Source: Hysterium pulicare CBS 123377
Lineage: Eukaryota; Ascomycota; Dothideomycetes; Hysteriales; Hysteriaceae
Reading direction: 5' to 3'
Length of the DNA stretch: 28,596 nt
NCBI GenBank assembly: GCA_000467715.1
Contig: AJFK01001089.1
Location: forward strand, 1 to 28,596
Part shown: positions 21,502 through 28,596 of the stretch, piece after piece
Layout: every line of letters starts with the position of its first letter
Position numbering within the stretch: the first letter of the stretch is position 1
Translations under genes and position numbers: made by a program
Notes under the pieces: model-generated
Database searches by the model: none
Told to the model about the DNA's origin: nothing
What the model saw: the letters and a program-made list of their open reading frames with translations, nothing else

Positions 21502-23213
21502 TCATCCAAATCTCCTCCTTCGAGGGCGGTTCGATCTCCTAACCGCCATAATCTTACGCCATACATCAACAACACCGATATAGCCCGATTCTGCTTCAAA
21601 TCGTGCGGCATCATTCTCGTCCTGGAAGTCTCCAATTGTTTCTTACTTTTTGTCAGCAATGTGGTCTTTATCTAATCATCTATCAGTTCATGTAACTTAC
21701 TTCTCGCTTCTTCAGTAAAATCAAATGAACATATGAACTCTATACCATTCTTCTTGGCATATTCTTCGAAAAGGTCGAGCTGAAATGATGCATCGTTGAG
21801 GGATACGACGCAACGCATATGCAGCTCCTTCAGGTTTGTGAAGGATTGGCGTTGGCGAAGTTCCATTATGTCTTGCAGCAAGTACTGTATCCGTGGGTGG
21901 GAGAGATTGGTGACGTAAGTGAATTTGAGAGAAGAGACGTTTGGCGGGAGGAGATTGCCTAGCTGGAAAGGATAATGCAAATATTGCTCCGACGGTGGAA
22001 CCAAGCCTCCTTGAAACGGACACCCAAGTGTCTTCAGTTGCCCAAAGGCTCGGAGGGAACCGAGAACTTCAGGCTTATCTGTATAAGCGATGGCCTGATT
22101 ACTGAGAATCAAGGTTGTGAGAGTGTCCTTGTGGGCATGTAATGCTCTACCCACGACTCCGATGAATTGATCTCCTGGCCAGCAATGAGAGCGACCTTCA
22201 TACTGAAAGTATGTCAAACATTTGCAGAATATAATCAGCTTCGCCAACGTGTTTTCATCTGTGTAGGAACGGCTGAAGATCAATTCTTCCACGAGAGAGC
22301 TCCCTGGTGTACAAGGCCAACTATCTTGAGGGTTGGGATTCAGCTCTTTGAGGTCGTCCACGTGGATCCGACGCAGCGACGGGAGCATAAACAATGTCGA
22401 CAGTACTTGTCGATCAAGGTATCCTACTTTGATGTGTATTGATCTCAAATATTGAAAGTTGTGAATATTTCCATTTTGAACCCCCTTTGCAACGTGTGCG
22501 ATTGGAAACAACCAGATTGGACATCGAGTGACTTCGTTGTCTAGGAGGGGGGGCTGACGGCGTATTCTGATCTCTCTTCGTTCGTGATGCGTTCCATTCA
22601 GCATAGTATAGCTTTCGAGATTGGGGGTGTGCCAAATGATAATAGCCAGCAACGTGTGGTAGTCTTCACCAGATAAGCGGGAGATCAACTTATCCGGTTC
22701 AGGAAGTGCCAGCTTTGGAACTAGCTCCATTATCATATTGATATCTATGTCAGACTGATGAGAAGGTGATCCACGGTCTGGCTCGGGAAGGGATTCTTCA
22801 TGCATACGGGTACGATCATGGACCCAGTATCCCGCAACATCATCGGTAGGGACATCATTTACCGATTTGACCATTTGTCGTATGTCTGCGTTACCGATAA
22901 GCGTGCGCAGAAATCGCAGGGAAGCCCGGTAATTACGAAGCTCGAACTTGCTGAAGAGGAGTGGTGAAGTGATGCGGCAAAACTGTCGAGACACCAGACA
23001 CAACCGGGCGCATGTCCGAATGCGTTCCCCCCAGTCCGAAGAGACAGAATGCTCGATGATCTTTAGTAGAAGTTCCTCGGGGAGGAAGCAGATTGATTCA
23101 CTCATGGGTATCGGTGGTTGGGCTTGTCGAGTACCACTTTGTGGTGTGGCTTCGTGCATCAACACGTCCGAGTGAACGTCCGGATTTTTGGGGCCTGAAG
23201 GTAGCCCTACCAT
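21502..23213 (-). CDS. F-box/LRR-like protein, paralogue 1 of 3
   Basis: Two exons on the minus strand (23213-21701 and 21641-21502) give 550 aa. An F-box lies at about 41-87 (ICFLPEELLLKIIEHS ... CLVSRQFCRITSPLLF), the Skp1-binding motif of SCF ubiquitin ligases. The rest is a leucine-rich region (for example LPSLRRIHV, SSLVEELIF, FGQLKTLGC) that would hold the substrate site. The unspliced frame stops at 21672, but a perfect GTAAGT donor follows an Arg codon at 21700. The 59-bp intron leads to a last exon coding 46 residues, including DAARFEAESGYIGVVDVWRK, which matches paralogue 2. It ends in a basic tail (RRSNRPRRRRFG). The start at 23213 is the first ATG; M37 just before the F-box is an alternative. 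Paralogy to the next two genes is clear; the target is unknown. Confidence 0.85.
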
Positions 23214-24092
23214 GGTTGTGTAGTTGAGTCGAATATATAAAGAGAGTGGTCGGCGGGGAATTAGGTATGAGATTATGTGAGAGAATGGATATATATAGAC
23301 CTGCCAACTAAGCTTTCAGGACTAGATAATCACTGAACTGAAATGGAGGCCGCGAAGGTGTTTCATTGCTGGTCAGGCGGTGAAGCCAAGGAAGGTGAAT
23401 TGTTGTGAATGAAATGCTATGAGTGGTTCAGTAACAGAATGTCTTATACCTTAAACTCAGATAGAATACTTATACTTCCTCAATATATCCCTCGGGATTT
23501 TCAAAAAAGTCCACAATCTCCAGGAATAGTCTCTCGACGACAGCTTGATCATTTTAATTTGCAGCAAGTGGAAACTTTGAACCGGCGAAGTTCGATTTCG
23601 GCTGGAAGCCTAAAAATTACGGGGCAGTATCACGGAGTGGGCGACTTTACTATGACGTAAAACGCACGATTAAGATCCAGGGTTTCTGGTGGAGGGCTGA
23701 GAAGAATTTATAGAGTGCCGACTTGTTTGTTTCTCAGCTCAGTTGAAAGTGGAATTACATATGACTATCATAATGTAAGAACCATTTGTCACAGTAGGCT
23801 CCTATATATGGTTCTTGTTATATCGAGATCTGCCCAAAATTGGTGCCATGATTCATTAGATTTTAGCTTCACTTTTCCTTCACAGTCAATGACGTAGGCG
23901 ATGCGAACAACAACCTCCGCTGAATAATAAGTACTCCCTTATTAGTGTAATACGATGGGCAAATATAGTACGCGCTCAGCAAGAAGAGTTATTTCGAGCC
24001 TGATGCGCAACCAAGTGTCCAACGAATCGCTACACTCATTGCATGTCCCCAAAGCTAGCAAGGTAACCACAAGTAATCCTCCGAAACGCGTT
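23214..24092. other. Intergenic region between F-box paralogues 1 and 2
   Basis: About 880 bp that is the promoter of paralogue 1 and the 3' flank of paralogue 2. A TATATATA lies 77 bp upstream of the paralogue 1 start and another TATA run about 20 bp from it. The rest is moderately AT-rich, with no domain-bearing frame and no recognisable transposon feature. Confidence 0.5.
23290..23297 (-). promoter_or_regulatory. TATA-like box of F-box paralogue 1
   Basis: TATATATA on the minus strand, 77 bp upstream of the ATG at 23213. The position is typical, but the motif is low-complexity, so the call is tentative. Confidence 0.35.
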
Positions 24093-25910
24093 TTACTGGG
24101 AGCTTATTTGATGATTCAACCTACCGGCTTGTGTGAACCTTCTCCAAGCATCGACGACACAGTTATGGCCGGTTTCTTGCTCAAAGTTCCTGGCGTCTTG
24201 CTCTTCTCGCATTCCTTGTAGTGTTTCTGTGGATCATTAGCGTAAAGGTTACGACTGGAAGACATAGAAAGCAACTTACGTCTTGTATCGGAATTGAGAT
24301 CGAGTATGATTTCGAGGTCAATATCGCTCAAATCAAAATATGAATTCAAGGGTAGTGGGGGCCGCTGAAAAGTAATCAAGCAGTGTAGGCCAATATGCTT
24401 CAGGTTCGCAAATCCATGAGAGTTCGTGGGAATGAGAGTACGGAGGACGCTCTCAGTGAGTGCGGGTTCATGATTGCAGGTATTGAGTGTGAAGGAAGTA
24501 ATGCTCCGAGGTAGAATACTCGACACGATTGGAGGATCGATGCTGCCCACAGTGACCAAGCCTCCGAATAGTGGGCAGTGGAAAGTTTCCAGTGTTTCGA
24601 ACTCCTGGAGGGACCCCAAGACATCTGAAACTCCAGCCCGACACACACCACTGCAGCTGTCGATGTTCAGGATCAATGTCTTCAGAGTAGCCTTGTGTGG
24701 CTCCAGCGCCTTTATAATAGGCGAGAAGAAGTTCGAATTCCGATACGTAAGAACAGAATGCGTAAGGCAATTGCCTTCGTAACGGAAGTATTTCAATGCC
24801 TTGAAGCAATTGATTAAGCTGCCGATGGAACCTCCAGAGGTATAGAATTTGTCCAGTATCAACTCTTCGACAAGCGAGCCACTGCTCGGATGTTCCCAGG
24901 TCTTTTCCGCATCACCTCGGAAGCTTCCAATATTACGCCCAGTCAAATGAACCCGACGTAGTGATGGTAGTGAGAAAGCTGCTGACAGTTGAACCTGGTC
25001 GATTTCCTTCATATCGACATGTATGGATTTCAAGTATTGGAATTTGTGGACGTTACCAAATGGAATTCCCATTGCGGCATGCACAATCGGTGCCAACCAG
25101 ATAGGTGTGCTAGTAGGGGAACTGATCCGTCGCGGGGCGTAAGAGTCTATATGCTCAAACCATTGTCCGAGAACTGCGTAATGTTCCAATCGTGGAGTAT
25201 AACAGATGATAAGTGCAAGTAGAGCGTTGAGATCTCCGGCGAGGAGACGGGAAAGCCATTGCATGTGATCGGGTAGATGATGGCTGTTCAAGATTTCGAG
25301 GACTTCATCAACTACTCGATGAATTACTTCGTCTTCGCGTTTTCCGATCGGATGGTTGCCAGCAATATTGAGAAGTTCCGATGCCCAGTTGAGCTCCTCT
25401 TGGTTGTTATGTATCGATTTGACCAATTGTCCCAGCGATGAATTACCAGAAAGGCTGTGTAAGAATTTTGCCGTAGATACGTGGTCACCGAGCTTGAGGG
25501 ACTGATAGAGAAAAGGAGAAGCCAATCGACAAAACTGGCGGGATACTAAGCAGAACTTAGTACAAACTTGGAGCCGAGCTCGGTGGTCTACCGGCATAGA
25601 AAGGTTGATGATATGCTGGAGTAGCTCGTCCGGTAGGAACTTTCCGGCAAAATAGTTTCGTGACTTATTCCGAAACAAGAATGTCAAAAAGATGTTGGCA
25701 ATTCACTTGAGTAGGGGTGGTGCGTCCGCCATGGTGTAAAGGTTGCGACAGATACGTAGAGAGGAACTCAGTAAAGGAAGACTTTGGCAGGAAGTCCTTG
25801 GAATATTGTTGTTGGTTAATGAATGCAGCGGTATTGACGAGACCCGATATTCTCAAATTCATCGAAGCTCCTGCAAAGTGTGACCGAAATTCGAATGAGT
25901 GAATGGCCAT
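24093..25910 (-). CDS. F-box/LRR-like protein, paralogue 2 of 3 (5' end uncertain)
   Basis: The secure part is two exons, 25663-24280 and 24226-24093. It has an F-box (FLPDELLQHIINLS ... CLVSRQFCRLASPFLY) close to that of paralogue 1 and leucine-rich sequence (FQYLKSIHVD, LPSLRRVHL, GSLVEELIL, LKYFRYEG). A final exon follows a GTAAGT intron of 53 bp placed exactly as in paralogue 1; it codes REEQDARNF ... GHNCVVDAWRRF and ends at TAA 24095-24093. The 5' end is doubtful: no ATG lies in frame just before the F-box. One in-frame solution adds an exon 25910-25707 joined through a very short 43-bp intron (GTGAAT donor, AAG acceptor), giving 573 aa with an odd 68-residue leader. A far better placed ATG (CACCATGGCG, 25732-25730) cannot be joined in frame. 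The gene may be intact with this leader or may have lost its start. Confidence 0.65.
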
Positions 25911-26052
25911 TGATCTTGTATGTCTACTCTTCACTAGCTAAGAACTGCTTCCATGCTGTGTCTACGAGATGCTCCTGTTTCGGAGGATTCAAGCCGCCAT
26001 TTATAAACCACACGGGGTGTCATAATTGTTAGATCCTACCGCCGGTATATAC

Positions 26053-26211
26053 TTATTCCGCTCCGTACACACCCTTAGGTAGCTCCACCACCTCTTCTAC
26101 GGAAGATAGACCCCACAATACAATCTTGTTCATAACAATAATCCGGTTCTCCGAGGTTGGGTCTTCGCCTACCAGCTTCTTTCCCACCAGCATACAAAGC
26201 CGATTCAGCCT
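26053..26211 (-). pseudogene. Coding-like terminal exon or gene fragment
   Basis: A minus-strand frame of 52 codons ends in TAA and begins directly after a good acceptor (CTTCCTAG). The peptide has protein-like composition (RLNRLCMLVGKKLVGEDPTS then RIIVMNKIVLWGLSSVEEVV). A CTAAC branch-like motif lies upstream, but I cannot find a donor and exon that give a convincing start. I do not recognise the family. It could be the last exon of a broken gene, perhaps another F-box copy, or chance. Confidence 0.3.
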
Positions 26212-26410
26212 CTAGGAAGAGCATGGAAGCAAGTTACCATCCTTAAGGTTAGTCGAGAGTAGTGCATAGGATAGGATCTTTTCAAACTTGTACCGCTAAA
26301 GAATTTTACAGTAGGACGAAGAACGTCGCTCATCGTGAGCATTGACCATATGTTGTCCGCTCGGCAGGTCCGGTGATTGGCCAAGTGTTTGCGCACTCGA
26401 CGTGAATATC

Positions 26411-26503
26411 TCACTGCTCTACGGTGTCTTTTAGGACACGTAGATCCGGGAGAGACATGTCGAGATCTCCATCGCCATGAAACGAAATTGTTTTGAGCTT
26501 TGG
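26411..26503 (-). pseudogene. Leucine-rich F-box-like fragment
   Basis: A minus-strand frame of 30 codons between stops reads PKLKTISFHGDGDLDMSLP then DLRVLKDTVEQ. This has the L-x-x-L spacing and SLPDLRVL phrasing of the leucine-rich parts of the neighbouring F-box proteins. Its upstream end runs into the 36-bp duplication, where the frame is closed by TAG. It is too short to prove descent, but its place inside the F-box array makes a decayed copy plausible. Confidence 0.3.
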
Positions 26504-26558
26504 CTAGATCCGTTCGTGAGAGATTGTTTTGAGCTTTGGCTAGATCCGTTCGTGAGAG
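26487..26558 (+). repeat. Exact 36-bp tandem duplication (2 copies)
   Basis: Copies 26487-26522 and 26523-26558 are identical and adjacent, each beginning ATTGTTTTGAGC and ending GTTCGTGAGAG. With no mismatch it must be recent. Its length is a multiple of three, so it would not shift a reading frame. Confidence 0.95.
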
Positions 26559-26828
26559 ACATGCTAAAAGTAAGAATCATCGGTATTGAGTCATTAGGTA
26601 ACCATACATGTTAAATCGAGTCTAAACCAGAATAGAAAATCTGCATGAACAAGTTCGTAGTATATGCGACAATTACTCGCCCACTGCTAGTAAAATATCA
26701 AAACCTGCGCCATACTCTCTGAACCTTGGCATAAAAAGAGGAAAAGATCAGTAAGCTTTGGGATAAACATCAAGATACAAGCTTCGATAACCTCCTCAAA
26801 ACCAATTCGCCCTTGCAACCTTCCTAGC

Positions 26829-28330
26829 CTATGACGTGGTACCACGGAGCTCACGACAGCTATCTAAGATATCCTGGTATGTATTGATCGGCTTCAAGAA
26901 GGCTATATTTGGTTAGTTCTCTGATTGCTATTGACAGAATTTGACTTACTTCTATAACCTTGAGTTGGATGATTGCGGCTCAGCTCGCCATCGATATAGA
27001 TCTCAATATGCTTGGCCTTGAATCCGGATATCAGAGCTACTAATGGAACAAAAACCGAAGTGTCTTTGTAAACGTCAACGAGGGTTTGTATATCGATGTG
27101 TCTCAAATTGGGAAAGTCGCGATCGCAAAACTGTAAGATTTGACTCAGGATACGGACGCAAGAAGCCGCATATGTGGTCCGCGAGGTATTGCTAGCTCTG
27201 AGTTTGAGTGTAGCAACGCCTGATGGTAAGACTTTTCGAATATCCCCTGTGCCAATTGCACCAGTCAAAGAAGGCAGCCAAATATGTTGAAGCTGCTCGA
27301 AACGAGTCAGAGATGGGAAGTGGCCGATAATTGCCTCGTCTCTTGAGGTCCCGGCGGGGTGCACCTTCAGACATAGATGGCGTAGGGAAGTGCAGTGAGA
27401 CTCCAGTGCAGCAACTATCTTGGAAGCCCACAGTCCGTCGTCGTGAGTGGATCCGTAAGCGAGGTGATAATCAAGACTCTTGATAGCTTTACAAGATTGA
27501 ATGATGAGTACGATGCCGCTGAGTTGCTTATCACAGCCATCTAGGTAGACTTCTTCAATTGGGGAGGCACCCTGCGGGCATCCCCAATCTTCAAGTTTAT
27601 CGTCGGTTTCATCTTCCATGCTCGTTAATCTGATTCGACGAAGAGACGGCAACAGAAGTATTGGTGAGAGCAGTGCAAGGGGAATACAGTCCATGGCCAG
27701 CTCCAGGGTTCGTAGACGAGTAAAGTTGTGCGTCGCGCTGGAGGAAAGACCTTGTGCTGCTCGCAGTATTGGCCTCAGCCAGATTGGCAGTCGCTTTGCG
27801 GGTCTATCAACGGACCTGCCTTCTTGGAACTCATCGTCCCAGTAATCCGCTTCGTATGAGCTCCCATAAATGCTATAAACCTCCAGATTAGGCGTATGAC
27901 AGATAAGCGTGGTAAGTTGTTTCTCGTCTTTAAGTTTCCCGTCATTCGGTGCGCCGTATTCTCTCTCCATGCCGTCGGTCGTACTATCGAGGTTGTCACG
28001 GTCCTTTTGGGGGAAAGGGCGAAATCGCCGAGATTTCTTGGCACACTTCCAGCGTTGATAGCCATCGGTAGAAACGTTCTTCACGAGGCCGCCAAGTTCA
28101 GGAATAGTTGTGATGGTGCAAAGAAAAAATCTAGCATCACGGTCCTTGAAATGTTCGTACGATTCGTAGAGATATGAAGTAGCGAGGCGTGAGAACCGTC
28201 GACTGGTCAAAGAAAGAGAAGAGTAGAGTTCAGTGCGAACTGTTCCATAGTAATCCTCATTATATGTCGGCATTCCCTTATCAAAAATATCCAAGAGGAG
28301 CTCATTGGGCAAGTCCTCGATCGAAGGCAT
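26829..28330 (-). CDS. F-box/LRR-like protein, paralogue 3 of 3
   Basis: Two exons (28330-26950 and 26902-26829) give 484 aa. The F-box is at the very N-terminus (IEDLPNELLLDIFDKG ... SLTSRRFSRLATSYLY, about 4-50). The body matches paralogues 1 and 2 at several landmarks: TLICHTPNLEVYSIYG, LPIWLRPIL, LPSLRRIRL, SPIEEVYLD and FEQLQHIWLPSLTGA. It is the most diverged of the three and lacks the long N-terminal extension of paralogue 1. The unspliced frame would run on to 26903, but a GTAAGT donor after an Arg codon (26949) and the TATAG acceptor at 26903 define a 47-bp intron in the same place and phase as in the other copies. The last exon codes 24 residues ending RELRGTTS. The predicted role is SCF substrate adaptor; the target is unknown. 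Confidence 0.85.
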
Positions 28331-28596
28331 GTTGAAGTGGACTTGAATAGCTTAGTGTTTCGTGAGAATGTATTATCTGAGACTAGAAAGTTGGTAGCAT
28401 TCAGAAGTGCGCGGTGAAGATGTATCAAGGGTTGCAATCCACGCCAATGAATCATTTGCTAGCGAGTCACCCGGAAGAAGACTTTCATAACGCTCTACTA
28501 CCATTTTCTCGCTATACGCAAACCACTAATGATCCCAGGAAAAGGAAAAGAAGAGCTTGGTGAAGGTCAACCACACGTAAGCGGTGATTATATTTA
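28331..28596. other. 5' flank of F-box paralogue 3
   Basis: The last 266 bp of the window, upstream of the minus-strand gene, presumably its promoter. I see no TATA box at the usual distance and no coding signal reaching the right edge. Confidence 0.5.

Larger units (their letters stand above)
25911..26828. other. Region between F-box paralogues 2 and 3 with decayed coding sequence
   Basis: About 920 bp. It holds the 5' flank of paralogue 2, two coding-like minus-strand fragments (26053-26211 and 26411-26503), an exact 36-bp tandem duplication at 26487-26558, and the AT-rich 3' flank of paralogue 3 (26560-26828). No intact gene is visible. Confidence 0.5.

Noticed and set aside
21525-21547. 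7-bp inverted repeat with 9-base loop (GGCGGTT ... AACCGCC)
   Set aside because: Lies within the coding end of F-box paralogue 1; too short to argue for an RNA gene or terminator in a fungus.
1-28596. tRNA genes, transposons, telomeric repeats or a secondary-metabolite cluster
   Set aside because: No B-box-like site with a foldable cloverleaf, no transposase or reverse-transcriptase motifs, no long terminal repeats and no PKS, NRPS or P450 genes were seen. The single alcohol dehydrogenase and transporter do not make a cluster.

Overview
The window is nuclear DNA from a filamentous ascomycete (Pezizomycotina). The evidence is the gene density, the short introns (mostly 49-62 bp, GTRNGT donors, CTRAC-type branch sites, YAG acceptors) and the recognisable fungal proteins. 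The class is not fixed by sequence alone; Dothideomycetes is a guess. Gene models below are spliced by hand: each keeps frame across every junction, and exon coordinates are given in the entries. There is no transcript support.

Layout, left to right. At 1-69 is the first 23 codons of a TSR1-like ribosome biogenesis gene, running off the left edge on the minus strand. Divergent from it is an STC1-domain gene (1101-2482, +; in fission yeast Stc1 couples RNAi to heterochromatin). Then come RAD7 (3179-5336, +; global-genome nucleotide excision repair), with a start codon split by an intron, and a zinc alcohol dehydrogenase (6004-7536, +). The MAPKKK STE11 lies convergent at 8258-11308 (-). A 2.1-kb divergent intergenic region with an 8-bp minisatellite follows, then a disordered protein with a conserved fungal domain (13390-15364, +), RFC5 (16031-17392, +; clamp-loader subunit), a small Gly-rich hydrophilin-like gene (17657-18400, +) and a formate/nitrite-family channel (19426-20723, +).

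The right third (about 21.5-28.6 kb) looks like an accessory block: three F-box/leucine-rich paralogues in tandem on the minus strand (21502-23213, 24093-25910, 26829-28330). They are diverged in sequence, but each ends with the same phase-1 intron directly after an Arg codon, followed by a short last exon. The middle copy has a doubtful 5' end. Between the middle and right copies lie coding-like fragments and an exact 36-bp tandem duplication, possibly the remains of another gene.

The left two thirds are conserved housekeeping and signalling genes (ribosome assembly, DNA repair, DNA replication, MAPK signalling, alcohol metabolism, anion transport) that do not form one pathway. The expanding F-box family is the least ordinary part. 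I found no transposon, tRNA, rRNA, CRISPR array or biosynthetic gene cluster. I do not see a clearly new multi-gene system; the best leads are the F-box array, the split RAD7 start codon and the unassigned small proteins.
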